From: Primula veris
Taxonomy: Eukaryota; Streptophyta; Magnoliopsida; Ericales; Primulaceae
Reading direction: 5' to 3'
NCBI GenBank assembly: GCA_963682055.1
Contig: OY821746.1
Span: 9,325,992 to 9,389,991 of the forward strand
DNA length: 64,000 nucleotides
In this document: piece by piece, positions 25,273-35,815 of the stretch
Layout of the letters: each line of letters starts with the position of its first letter
How positions within the stretch are numbered: position 1 is the first letter of the stretch
Made by a program: the position numbers and the translations under genes
Notes under the pieces: generated by a model
Seen by the model: only the letters and a program-made list of their open reading frames with translations
What the model was told of the DNA's origin: nothing
Databases searched by the model: none

Positions 25273-26634
25273 TTATCGTCCACCATCACCAGGATAACTT
25301 GCACCAGATCCGCGTCCAGCTCCAACGCCATTACCATTTCCTACTCCGATTCCGAATCCAACGCCAAAACCTATCCCAACTCCACCTCCACCAATTCCGC
25401 GACCACTACCAACTCCAACGCTATTACCACCTGGCCCACCACTGACGCCTCCACCTGTACCAAAACCACTACCCTGTCCTGATCCTGATCCTGATCCATC
25501 GTTAATGCCAACACCTCCACCCCCACCTCCACCGCCACCACCACCACCTCCTGCACCATTGGCAACACTTCCACCTCCTCCGAAGCCATTACCGTTACCA
25601 TAACCTGAACCACCCATACTGCCACCACCACCATTACCACCGCCATAACCACCACCACCTCCTGCACCACCAGCAACACCTCCACCTGCTCCGTAGCCAT
25701 TACCATAACCTGAACCACCCATATTGCCACCACCACCATTGCCACTGCCAAAACCACCACCACCGCTGACACCTCCTGCACCACTAGCTACACCTCCACC
25801 TGCTCCGTAACCATTACTATTACCATAACCTGAACCACCCATATTGCCACCACTACCATCACCATTTCCACCTCTACTTACACCTCCTGCGCCATTAGCT
25901 ACACCTCCACCTGCTCCGTAACCATAGCCATTTCCATAACCTGGACCACCCATACTCGCACCATTACCACCACCGTTGCCACCGCCAAAACCACCACCAC
26001 CGCTTACACCTCCTGCTCCATTAGCTACACCTCCACCTGCTCCGTAACCATAGCCATTTCCATAACCTGGACCACCCATACTCGCACCATTACCACCACC
26101 GTTGCCACCGCCAAAACCACCACCACCGCTTACACCTCCTGCTCCATTAGCTACACCTCCACCTGCTCCGTAACCATTGCCATTTCCATAACCTGGACCA
26201 CCCATACTCGCACCATTACCACCACCGTTGCCACCGCCAAAACCACCACCACCGCTTACACCTCCTGCTCCATTAGCTACACCTCCACGTGCTCCGTAAC
26301 CATTGCCATTTCCATAACCTGGACCACCCATACCCGCACCATTACCACCCCCATTGCCACCGCCAAAACCACCACCACCACTAACACCTCCGGCACCATT
26401 AGCTACACCTCCACCTGCTCCGTAACCATTGCCATAACCTGAACTACCCATATTTCCGCCACCACCATAGCGGGTCCCACCAGGCCCTTCACCGCAGCCC
26501 CTTAGGTCCCTACATTCGTAATCACCTAAATCCTCTTTTTTAAATTTTCTACCTGCAATAGAAGTGAGTGCACTCAATTGGAGCACAATGCTCATGATCA
26601 AATAAACAAAAAACCATTTTGGCCACACACTCAT
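25273..26634 (-). CDS. Secreted glycine-rich protein (structural cell-wall type)
   Basis: Single-exon ORF of 453 residues. An N-terminal hydrophobic stretch (WFFVYLIMSIVLQLSALTSIA, about residues 7-27) is a likely signal peptide. A short mature start (GRKFKKEDLGDYECRDLRGC) with two Cys follows, and then about 390 residues dominated by Gly with Ala, Asn, Ser, Val and Tyr. The repeat unit contains GYGNGYGAGGGVANGAG, then GVSGGGGFGGGNGGGN and a MGGPGYG or MGGSGYG start; four successive 42-residue units are nearly identical and flanking units are diverged. Such proteins are exported to the apoplast, where Tyr can be cross-linked. The start is the only ATG before the signal peptide, and a TATA box lies about 90 bp upstream. 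The protein could be expressed in epidermis, vessels or wounds; the sequence does not tell which. Confidence 0.88.
   Translation of the reverse strand: MSVWPKWFFVYLIMSIVLQLSALTSIAGRKFKKEDLGDYECRDLRGCGEGPGGTRYGGGGNMGSSGYGNGYGAGGGVANGAGGVSGGGGFGGGNGGGNGAGMGGPGYGNGNGYGARGGVANGAGGVSGGGGFGGGNGGGNGASMGGPGYGNGNGYGAGGGVANGAGGVSGGGGFGGGNGGGNGASMGGPGYGNGYGYGAGGGVANGAGGVSGGGGFGGGNGGGNGASMGGPGYGNGYGYGAGGGVANGAGGVSRGGNGDGSGGNMGGSGYGNSNGYGAGGGVASGAGGVSGGGGFGSGNGGGGNMGGSGYGNGYGAGGGVAGGAGGGGGYGGGNGGGGSMGGSGYGNGNGFGGGGSVANGAGGGGGGGGGGGGGVGINDGSGSGSGQGSGFGTGGGVSGGPGGNSVGVGSGRGIGGGGVGIGFGVGFGIGVGNGNGVGAGRGSGASYPGDGGR
25930..26440 (-). repeat. Four 126-bp tandem repeats within the glycine-rich protein gene
   Basis: The landmark CTGGACCACCCATAC recurs on the plus strand at 25941, 26067, 26193 and 26319, an exact 126-bp (42-codon) period. 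The near identity of these units against the diverged units between 25,560 and 25,900 indicates recent unequal crossing-over or slippage that kept the frame. Confidence 0.9.
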
Positions 26635-26720
26635 TTTAAATATTACTCAAAGTAATTTTCTTAAATTTTATGATCTCACTCACTTAAGTTGCTCAGTATA
26701 CAAGATCTTCGACGTGCTCT

Positions 26721-26730
26721 TATATATATT
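26721..26730 (-). promoter_or_regulatory. TATA box of the glycine-rich protein gene
   Basis: On the minus strand AATATATATA, about 87-96 bp upstream of the ATG at 26634, a normal distance for a short 5' UTR. Confidence 0.6.
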
Positions 26731-27986
26731 AAGCCACACTCACTAGCTAATTAAATTACACAAAAGCCTATGATCTATATGTATAGCCATTAAGCTGCAT
26801 CAAATTTGGTTTGGCTTTATAAGGCATTGGGGCAGTTGGGGCTTTACAGTAACATTGATAGTAACCATTGGAAGTAAAATAATACAAACATAATTAAAGA
26901 CCATATTAGGTCTAAATAATTGGTATAGCCTGTGTTTTGACAACTCACAATGTTTATGAAATAGTTCAAACTTAGAGAAAATAAAAAGTTTTTGAAAACA
27001 AAATAAAATAAAAAGCATTATATCTGAAAGAGTGAAGTACTCTACGTGCACGAAGTTAAAGACACTTAGGACATCTGAAGGGCTAAAATGAACAGAACGA
27101 ACCGAACAGAATGTTGTTCGTGATTGGTTTCTTTGTTCAATAGGTTCTTTTGTGTTTGCTTCGTCTTCGTGGCGAATTTCTGAAAACGTATTACTGATCA
27201 TTTGTGTTAAACAGAAAAAATGTTCTGGACATCGTGTTCTGTTAGTTCCTAAACTTTAGCTAGTTTTTCTCAGGACAAAAAATAGTTATGACTTTTACAA
27301 ACCTGAAACTTTAAATTAAATAAAAAAGAAAAAAGAAATCAAAAAACAATATAGATCAATGAGAAAGTAATAATTAAAGTTGTCAAAATAAATAAAGAAT
27401 ATGTATATATGTGTATATTATATAAAATAATATTACTAAATATTTAATCAAAAGAACACCAATACTCTTATCTACCTGAACATAGGTATGTTCATATTCG
27501 TTTCATGTGCTAAATGAATGATATATTCTTATTCATGTCCGCTTAATTGAAAAAATGAGCGGACGTATGAACCAAACACTTAACTAACTAAGCACGAAAT
27601 TTTCATCAATGATCTAGTTCGGTTTGTTTGTAGCCCTAATATATCTATTAGTTGTTATTGATCTCCTTTCAGGCCTCACTATTCCCGCTAGCTATGAAGC
27701 GATTCTTTCGGGCATGGCAGGCAGGGGAATATGAGCGGGAATCCCATGTATTCCAAGCATCATTGTTGACCACTACTCGAGAAACAAAAGCTACGTGAAT
27801 CCAGGCTGAAAATACATGCACATGTCGTGGTCAAATGATAACAATAGACGAAGAAATTCAGGACGGAGTCGTATGTTGAGGAAGTCTCACCTACGTTGCG
27901 CTAATAAAGGAGTGCCTAGCTACTTACTGAAGCTTTGACCAATCACCACCCGGCAATTTTATTTTAGGGCCACCCTTTACAGTACC
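26731..27986. other. Promoter side of the glycine-rich gene and intergenic DNA
   Basis: No gene recognised; a 133-codon minus-strand ORF at 26,800-27,201 has no motif I know. The stretch 27,660-27,980, just before the Gypsy element, is richer in G+C and of unknown origin. Confidence 0.35.
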
Positions 27987-28679
27987 TGGCGAGTGAATGT
28001 CGGCACCCCCTCGTCCGGACCAGTACCACCCCCACAGCATGCGATCCGGGCCTGCCAACCATGGGTGACGTATCACCCCGGATCATTGAGGTCCGGGCTG
28101 TGTCTAGGCCGGCCTAAAGAAGCGTATCGAGTACACTTCCCCAATTAATGCTGCTGCTCCTTTGGGGGACCCTTCGGGTGTTTCATCGACGTGGCCCAAT
28201 CACAGGCCATCTCCAGCGGGCCCCGGAAAAGGACAGTACTCTTGTCAGAGTCATAAATGACCTAACGCCGTTGGATCAGTGTTTTACAGTACAGTGATCC
28301 AAGGGTTAATACTCCCCTGATCATACTATAAATACCCCCTCTAACACTACTTAGGGGGGGACACCAAAAGACAGAGAGGAGAGATAAAGTAAAAATAACC
28401 CGGACACCCAGAACACTACCTGCGACACCTGACACCCCGACCAGTAACCGGCCCGATCCCTCACCCTTAATTATATTCCTACTTTCAATCCACGCAAATA
28501 CTGACTTGATCGTCGGAGAGGGAAAACCTGGTACCAACCCCGGGCCCCTGTTACCTTCTTGTGCAGGTACGGAGAGCGCCTCGTCACCGAAGCAGACCTG
28601 ACCCACGTCGGACATCTCGGAAGATTGGAGCCGACGCGAATTGATTAAGCCGAGCTTGGGAAGAAAATCAGGCTCGCCA
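27987..28679 (+). repeat. 5' LTR of the Tat element
   Basis: 693 bp, TG...CA, with 7-bp inverted tips TGGCGAG/CTCGCCA. Related copies: 39065-39756 and the solo LTR 41931-42600. Confidence 0.95.
28327..28334 (+). promoter_or_regulatory. TATA box in the Tat 5' LTR
   Basis: TATAAATA within CTATAAATACC. The same motif occurs at the equivalent place in the 3' LTR and the solo LTR, so it probably marks the U3/R boundary region. Confidence 0.65.
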
Positions 28680-28680
28680 A

Positions 28681-28700
28681 TTGGCGCCGTCTGTGGGAAC
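28681..28700 (+). other. Primer-binding site of the Tat element
   Basis: TTGGCGCCGTCTGTGGGAAC follows the 5' LTR after one base. TGGCGCC-type primer sites are common in Tat/Athila elements; I do not assign the tRNA. Confidence 0.7.
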
Positions 28701-28741
28701 TTAGAACGCGTTAGCTCTGACATTCCGTCCTCGAAGAAAAC

Positions 28742-29836
28742 ATGTCTAGCAATAACCGATTCGACACCCCATCGTCTCGACACACCCCCGTTCTTGGGAT
28801 GCCTAGGACACTCTCGTTCGGTGAGACTCCGAGAATCGCGTCTACGAGGGATCCCGCCCCCTTAACGGCAATACCTGCGACACCCCGATCACGGACTGAG
28901 CTGACAGAGATGATGCTCGATGTCCACGAGAAGGAGCTCGTCGCGCTTGCTGCCCAGAAGGCATTGATAGCCACGCTGATGGCACCAGAGCCCGAGCCCG
29001 TCCTTCAAGACGCAAGCCAAGTCGAACCGGTCCTCCGACCCACTAAAAGCGTGATGTCCCGGCTGGGACCCCACCGACGACCCCCCCTAGAAACTCCCCG
29101 AGAGCCGACTAGGGGTGAGGAGTCGGAGCGCTCCGACGAAGGGAACTCTCGTCATGGCGACGAGCAAAGCGTGTACTTACGAATCCCTTGGCCGAATGAC
29201 AGTTATGAGTCACAGCCAGAGTCGAGTCGTGCACGAACTGAAAAGCCTCCTCGAAGACGGAGACGAAGCCGCCGCGCTGGCCGAGATAAAGTAGCCGACG
29301 AAGCGGCATTAAAAATCGTTGCCTCTACCCGCAGCACCCCGTTCTCAGACGAGATAGAGTACAGCGCGCCCCCCGGAAATTTTACTTCCCCTGTTCTCCA
29401 AGTCTTCAATGCGGATTCCGACCCGAAAGCTCACCTCCGGCACTATCGTTACCAAATGAATCACTGGTCCCACCTCGATCGGCTTATGTGCAAATGCTTC
29501 CCCGCCAGCCTGGGGAGGTTGGCAAGTAAATGGTTCCAGTCTCTGCCTGCCAACTCCATCCACTGTTGGGATGACCTCGCCTATGACTTTGCACACCGGT
29601 TTATCAACCTGAAAGAAAGGGTTGCCCAACCGGAACACTTGTACCAAGTTAGGGCCCAACCTAAAGAGACTCTCGAGAGTTATGATAATCGGTTCTGGCA
29701 GAAGCACGCGGAGTGCGCCGACTGCCCGGATTCTACTGCCATAGCTGCTTTTAGGCAGAACATGATCGTAGGGAGCAGGATCCGCAACGAAATGATAGCA
29801 ACCCCTCCGAGCACGGTTTCTCAACTCCATCACTGA
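28742..29836 (+). pseudogene. gag: Tat gag, N-terminal part (capsid domain)
   Basis: 364 codons from an ATG 62 bp after the LTR. An Arg/Glu/Pro-rich, low-complexity first half is followed by a retrotransposon gag (capsid-like) domain at about residues 205-360 with FNADSDPKAHLRHYRYQM, LGRLASKWFQSLPANSI and AQPKETLESYDNRFWQ. It would package element RNA in cytoplasmic particles. The frame ends at two adjacent stops within the domain tail (29834 on), while the similarity continues in another frame leading to 29866, so one base has been gained or lost here. Confidence 0.85.
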
Positions 29837-31144
29837 TAAAGCAGCACGTCGACATTGAGAATGACATGAGATCTGCTGGGGCAAGTCGTTCGGTAGCCAG
29901 CATCGAACAGCCCCGTGAGAGGACCGTCTCGAGAAGCACCTGGAGAGATCGCCCCATAGCGGAAAGGATGGGGAGACCTCGTATGGTAGAAAGTCCGCAA
30001 CCGGCCCCCAAGAGGAGAAGAGAGGAGCCTCGACGGAATGGCCCTATGGTACCGGGAAATGCCTACTCCACCACCTTTCGCCTCCCGTTGACCGACCTGC
30101 TCGGCGAAATTGAGAACGAGCCGTACTTCTCCTGGCCCCTCCCACTCCGGAACGAACCAGCCCGTGGACCCAATGATAAATTTTGCGACTATCACAGAGG
30201 CCGTGGCCACAATACCAACGAGTGTCATGGTCTGAAGGCGAGGCTCGAAGGATGGGTACGAGATGGCTTGATGAACAAATATGTCAAGACGCGAAGGGAC
30301 TCCGATCAAGGTCGAGAAGGGGCTGACGAGAGGCAGCCGGACCTCCCCCCACCGGTGATGACCTGTCTGGTTATCCACTCCGGACCAAAGAAGCCCAACC
30401 CTAGCGGAGTTGAGAGGACCGAGGCCCGTGAGGCCGCAATGAAGCAGCATGTCTGCCTCACCGAGAGATCGAGCCCCCGAAAGAAAAGTAAGCACGACTC
30501 CAGGCCAGATCTAAGTTTCACCGACTTCGACCTGGTAGGGGTAGACCTGCCCCATAACGATGCCCTTGTTATCACTGCCCAAGTTGGCCATTGCGCGGTG
30601 GGACGAATCCTTGTCGATCAAGGGGCGTCGGTAAATATACTCTTTGGAGACCTCTTCCAAAAGATGGGACTGACGGAGGGGCAGCTAGATACAAACACCC
30701 CTCCTCTGTATGGATTCAACTCTGAGGCTGTTTAGCCCAGAGGGAACATAACCTTGCCTGTTAAAACAGGAACCAAGGTTATGAGTGTGGAGTTCACGGT
30801 GGTGAACGTCCCCTCCGTTTACAACGTCATACTAGGGCGTGCGTGGCTTCATGAGATAGGAGGCGTCTCCTCCACTCTGCACCAAAAGGTCAAGTACCCA
30901 ACTGTATCTGGAGTAGAGACCATCCCGGGTAACCAAAAAGTCTCGCGAAGCTGTGCCATGGCCGTGTACTCCGGCAAAAAGCCGGTCCCGGTCCAGAGTG
31001 CTATGAACATAGAGACTGAGGATCCCAAGCTGCTGAGGGAACTGAACAAAAAGATGGGACCAGAAGCTGAGGACAAGGTAGAAGGGGGATTATTGAAAAT
31101 CCAGATCCTTGGGTACGACGGAGACCACTTTTTTATGGTGGGCG
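29837..31144 (+). pseudogene. Tat gag C-terminus and protease
   Basis: Continues gag in a second frame. FCDYHRGRGHNTNECHGLK (near 30,180) is the atypical zinc-binding block of Tat gag. The aspartic protease follows near 30,560-31,000: VGRILVDQGASVNIL is the active-site segment (DxG), and YNVILGRAWLHEIG is the second conserved block. An in-frame TAG at 30733-30735 interrupts the protease. The reading frame then runs into the Cassandra LTR at 31145 and stops at once (TAA 31147-31149). Confidence 0.83.
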
Positions 31145-31210
31145 TGTAACGACCCGGTCCCATGGACCGAACCGCCACGCCCGTATCAACAATATTTTCC
31201 GCTTTGGCAC

Positions 31211-31282
31211 AACTTCCCAGGAGGGTCACCCATCCTGGTACTACTCACAGTTAAGCACGCTTAACTGCGGAGTTCCGTCCTC
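31211..31282 (-). promoter_or_regulatory. 5S rRNA-like domain in the Cassandra 3' LTR
   Basis: Reads on the minus strand like plant 5S rRNA: AACTCCGCAGTTAAGCGTGC (box A region), GGATGGGTGACC and CCTGGGAAGT (intermediate element and box C). It carries an internal Pol III promoter. It lacks the outer 5S sequence, so it is not an rRNA gene. Confidence 0.88.
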
Positions 31283-31589
31283 GCTGTTGTGCCGCACGGC
31301 TTTAAAAGATCTTGTTGATAGGAAATAGATCTTTAAGCTCATATACCACACGGGTACTCTCATATCTGGGCGATGTGGGACTGACGCATAACACTGCACC
31401 ACAGAATTTCCTTATCACCCTCCCTTTAGGCACGACGTCCTCGTCGGGCACGTCGCCCTTCCGGGGCTCACACACACGTGCTAGTCCCCACATTTCCTGC
31501 CAGATAGAGGCTCTGATACCACCTGTAATGACCCGGTCCCATGGACCGAACCGCCACGCCCGTATCAACAATATTGTCCGCTTTGGCAC

Positions 31590-31660
31590 AACTTCCCAGG
31601 GGGGTCACCCATCCTGGTACTACTCACAGTTAAGCACGCTTAACTGCGGAGTTCCGTCCT
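31590..31660 (-). promoter_or_regulatory. 5S rRNA-like domain in the Cassandra 5' LTR
   Basis: Second copy of the same Pol III-type domain, with GACCCCCCTGGG where the other copy has GACCCTCCTGGG. Confidence 0.88.
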
Positions 31661-31814
31661 CGCTGTTGTGCCGCACGGCTTTAAAAGGCCTTGTTGATAG
31701 GAAATAGATCTTTAAGCTCATATACCACACGGGTACTCTCATATCTGGGCGATGTGGGACTGACGCACAACACTGCACCACAGAATTTCCTTCCTGGAAA
31801 TCTGGGTCGTCACA

Positions 31815-34800
31815 GGGCGCGAAGCTAAGTGAGCCTGAGGTATCCGATCTCGTTGCGCTCCTGCTCGAGTACCTCGACAACTTTGCATGGTCCCCTAGCG
31901 AAATGCCAGGAATCAGCCCCGACCTCGCCTGCCATAAATTAAACGTCAACCCGGACGTGAGGCATGTGATGCAAAAGGGACGTCGCGTCAGTCCAGAGCA
32001 TGCCGACGCCATCAATGAGGAGGTGCAAAAGCTTCTGTTGACTGAAGCCATCAGAGAAGTTTATTATCCAAGATGGCTCGCTAACCCCGTAGTGGTCCCC
32101 AAGAAGAACGGAAAGCTGCGTGTATGCATAGACTACACGGGCCTGAACCGAGCCTGTCCAAAGGATCCTTTCCCCTTGCCCAAAATCGATCAGATAGTGG
32201 ACTCCACTGCCGGAGCTGCCAGAATGAGTTTCCTGGACGCCTGCTCCGGATATCATCAAATACCCATGTCGGAGGCTGATCAAGAGAAAACGGCCTTCAT
32301 AACCCCAAGGGGAAATTACTGTTATAAGGTGATGCCCTTCGGGTTCAAGAACGCCGGGGCAACGTATCAACGGATGGTTACTAAGATATTCTCCAAGAAT
32401 ATAGGCCGGACCATGGAGGTCTATATTGACGACATGGTGGTAAAGAGCGCCCAGGAGGGGGACCACCTCTCCGACCTCAGAGAAGTTTTCGAAACAATCC
32501 GAAGACACGACCTCAAACTGAATGCGTCCAAATGTGCCTTTGGGGTTGGGGCCGGCAAGTTCCTAGGGTTCATGGTGACACACCAAGGCATAGAGGCAAA
32601 CCCAGGTCAAATCTCTGCCTTGAAGAATTTAAGGACCCCAGAAAAGAGAAAGGATATACAAAAGCTAGCTGGGATGACCGCCACCCTGAACCGTTTCATT
32701 GCTCGGTTCGGAGATCGCTGCAAGCCGTTCTTTACTGCCCTGAAGGCTCAGAAAAAGTTCGAGTGGAACGATGAATGTCGTGGGGCGTTCACTGAGCTGG
32801 CAGACTACCTCGGGAGCGCGCCCTTATTGACCAAGCCGGACACCGGCGATGTCCTTGCCTTATACCTGGCAGTGTCAGAAATAGCCGTCAGCGCCGTACT
32901 CATCAAAGAGCTCGGCAGGGAACAAAGGCCTATCTACTATGTGAGCAAGACCCTACTTGACGCCGAGGCTAGGTATCTGCCCTTAGAAAAGTTTGTCCTA
33001 GCCCTCGTTATGGCCTCGCGAAAGCTGGCACACTATTTCTCGGCCCATAGTATCGTGGTGTATACCAATCAACCCGTCCGAGAAATACTCCAGAAGGGAG
33101 ATCTGTCTCGACGTATGACGAAGTGGGCTTGCCACCTGAACGCGTACGACATCCGATACGAGCCTCGGACATCCGTGAAGGGGCAAGCTCTGGCTGACTT
33201 TGTGGCAGAATTCACAATCGCAGACACGACGACCCTAAGTCCCAGCATAGAAGGACGCGCCATTAAAACGTGGACCTTGCATGCGGATGGGGCCGCCAAT
33301 AAAAAAGGATCCGGCCTAGGGGTGGTACTCCGATCTCCACAAGGCGACGTGATGGAGAAGTCAATCCAGCTTGGCTTCCGAGCCACTAATAACGAGGCGG
33401 AATACGAGGCAGTGATCGCCGGCTTAAGAATGGCATGTAGCCTTGGGGTCAAGAAAATACTCGTGAAAACTGACTCCCAATTAGTCAGTGGCCAGATAAG
33501 TGGGGAGTTCCAAACGAAAGATGAGAGGATGGCACTCTACGTGACTCTCTCGTTGGGTATACTCCAGACATTCGACTATGAAGAGGTCAACAATATCAAC
33601 AGGAATGAGAACTTTCATGCCGACGCCCTCGCGACCCTGGCCTCGGCAATAAACGACAAGCGGGAAAGGATCGTCACCATAGAGTATGTCCCCTCGCCTA
33701 GCATCGACATAAAATCAAAGGTCAATGTGGTAACCGACCTCCCACCGGAGCAATGTTGGATGGACCCCATAATCATCTACCATGACTCCGGCGACCTGCC
33801 CGACGATAAAAAGGAAGCTGAAAAAATAAAGAGGAAGGCCCTCGGATTCTGGCTGGCTCCAAACGAAAGGCTTTACAAGAGGTCATTTTCCGGGCCCTAT
33901 CTGCTCTGCGTTCACCCCGACATGGTCCTAAAGGTCATGGAAGAGATACACGAGGGAGTATGCGGAAGCCACACCGGGGGGAGGTCACTGGCCAACCGCG
34001 CCCTAACACACGAATACTGGTGGCCCCTCATGCAAAAGGATTCTAAGGCATTCGTGCTCAAATGTGAGAAGTGCCAGAAATATGCACCCGTGCCACGAGC
34101 CCCGGCTCAAAAAATGAGCAGTGTGACCTCGCCTTGACCCTTCACGCAATGGGGCATGGACATCGTCGGACCATTCCCCCAGGCCCCAGGGGGTAAAAAG
34201 TTCCTCCTCATGGTCACCGATTACTTCTCGAAGTGGTTAGAAGCCGTGGCATTAGCAAAGATTACGGAGGCCGAGGTGATCAGGTTCCTCTGGAGAGATG
34301 TGATCACAAGATTTGGAATCCCGTACTCAATAGTAGCAGATAATAGGGGCCAATTCACCGGAGCTAAATTAAAAGCGATGTACTCAAAGTACCACATCAA
34401 AAGCTATTATTCCACCCCTTCATATCCCCAGAGCAACGGACAAGCTGAGGTGTCGAATAAGACAGTTCTCGACGGAATAAAAAAGAGGCTAGACGAGTCC
34501 AAAGGATGATGGGCCGATGAACTGCAGCACGTCCTATGGGCCTACCGAACGACGAAGAGACGGGGCACTCAACAAACCCCTTTAGCCTCACCTACGGGAT
34601 GGAAGCTATCATCCCGTTAGAAATCGGGCTCCCCTCTCTCAGAACCGACATGGTAGAGAACGGACTAAACGAAAAAATGATGGGCCTCGAGCTCGATTAT
34701 GCTGAAGAACGAAGGGATGTCGCGACTATCCATAATGCCGAGTATAAGAACGAACTGGGGCGATCCTATAACAAAAGAGCGAACGCCAGACGTTTCCAAG

Positions 34801-34997
34801 ACGAAGACCTCGTATTACGGAAAGTAAACAACAACACGAGAATACAGTCCGACGGCAAGTTAGGCCCCAACTGGGAAGGCCCATATCGAATTCTCGGCGC
34901 AGTTGGGAACGGGGCCTACCTGTTGGGTCGCCTTCCCAACGATGTCCCGATGGATCGACCTTGGAACGTCAACAACCTGAGGAAGTACTACCAGTAG
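31815..34997 (+). pseudogene. pol: Tat pol: reverse transcriptase, RNase H, second RNase H, integrase
   Basis: The frame resumes after the Cassandra insertion (31815-31819 is the repeated target). RT at about 32,000-32,640 has DYTGLNRACPKDPFPLPKID, FLDACSGYHQI, PFGFKNAGATYQR and the catalytic YIDDMVVKS. The first RNase H is at about 32,740-33,210, and a second, plant-type RNase H at about 33,270-33,660 shows LHADGAANKKGSG, NNEAEYEAVIAGL, KTDSQLV and NFHADALATLAS, complete with D-E-D-D. Integrase: HHCC near 33,930-34,080, then the catalytic core GMDIVGPF, IVADNRGQFTG and QSNGQAEVSNK (D, D, E). The end has LGPNWEGPYRI. Lesions: TGA at 34135-34137 and 34507-34509 (both look like former TGG) and a frameshift near 34,550. 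Confidence 0.92.
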
Positions 34998-35082
34998 GCC
35001 TCGACCTTTGCGTTTTGATGTAAATAAAAACATGATGTAAATATGCCTTAGGGCTTCATGAATGAATTTGTTGTCATTTCAA

Positions 35083-35583
35083 AATTACCCCGACTTATAT
35101 TTATTTGATTTTTTCAGTTCATTTAAATCTTACAAGTGTCTCAGAACACCCGAGCCTATACGGCACCCCGGCTTATATTTATTTGAATTTTTCAGTTCAT
35201 TTAAATCTTACAAGTGTCTCAGAAGACCCGAGCCTATACGGCACCCCGGCTTATATTTATTTGAATTTTTCAGTTCATTTAAATCTTACAAGTGTTTCAG
35301 AACACCCGAGCCTATACGGCACCCCGGCTTATATTTATTTGAATTTTTCAGTTCATTTAAATCTTACAAGCGTTTCAGAACACCCGAGCCTATACGGCAC
35401 CCCGTCATATATATATTTGAATTTTTCAGTTCATTTAAATCTTACAAGTGTTTCAGAACACCCGAGCCTATACGACACCCCGGCTTATATTTATTTGAAT
35501 TTTTCAGTTCATTTAAATCTTACAAGTGTCTCAGAACGCCCGAGCCTATACAGCACCCCGTCTTATATTTATTTGAATTTTAT
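35083..35583 (+). repeat. 78-bp tandem array downstream of pol
   Basis: Landmark CAGTTCATTTAAATC at 35115, 35193, 35271, 35349, 35427 and 35505 gives an exact 78-bp period; six copies and a partial seventh. The period is 26 codons, so two frames stay open, but nothing suggests translation. Tandem arrays at this place, between pol and the 3' LTR, are known from Tat elements and can seed satellites. Confidence 0.95.
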
Positions 35584-35815
35584 GAAGTGTTAATTCGATT
35601 TGTGAGTTATGTAAAATGAGCGTCCCGATGCCGGAGCATAAGGGCACACTCATTGGGAGCACATACATAAACGGAACACACGATAGAAGTAAAAAACAGA
35701 AATAAACACAAGTCCAAAGGCCAAAATTGTTTTCATTAATCAAAAGCTATTACAAGCTAAAGTGCATAAAGAAGATTACAAAACAAAAACACTAAAGCCC
35801 TAACTAGCGAGCCCC
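35584..35815. other. Spacer between the array and the antisense gene; putative 3' UTR of the latter
   Basis: No ORF of its own. As the immediate 3' flank of the antisense gene stop at 35816, it probably contains its polyadenylation region on the minus strand. Confidence 0.35.

Larger units (their letters stand above)
31145..31814 (-). mobile_element. Cassandra TRIM retrotransposon (5S rRNA-bearing LTRs)
   Basis: Minus-strand element of 670 bp flanked by GGGCG (31140-31144 and 31815-31819). Its 5' LTR is 31524-31814 (291 bp) and its 3' LTR is 31145-31413. The primer site GGTGGTATCAGAGCC (31509-31523), complementary to initiator tRNA-Met, adjoins the 5' LTR. There is no ORF of its own. Each LTR carries a 5S-rRNA-like domain. 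The 3' LTR lacks the first 22 bases found in the 5' LTR. TRIMs depend on proteins from other elements for movement. Confidence 0.93.

Noticed and set aside
25371..25784. 137-codon Val-rich ORF inside the glycine-rich protein gene
   Set aside because: Alternate-frame reading of the GGN/GTN repeats.
26800..27201. 133-codon ORF upstream of the glycine-rich protein gene
   Set aside because: Composition and lack of any family feature do not support a gene; its span is likely promoter or flank.
31203..31660. 5S rRNA genes on the minus strand
   Set aside because: Only the inner promoter-containing half matches 5S rRNA, in two copies that are LTRs of one Cassandra element with target duplications.
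29109..33452. Many minus-strand ORFs of 60-220 codons across gag-pol
   Set aside because: Shadows of GC-rich sense coding sequence; no motif, no promoter or splice logic, unlike the antisense gene at 35.8-38.6 kb.
35062..35619. ORFs of 185 and 162 codons with a 26-residue repeat
   Set aside because: Two overlapping frames are open only because the 78-bp tandem repeat is a multiple of three without stops; no start context or domain.
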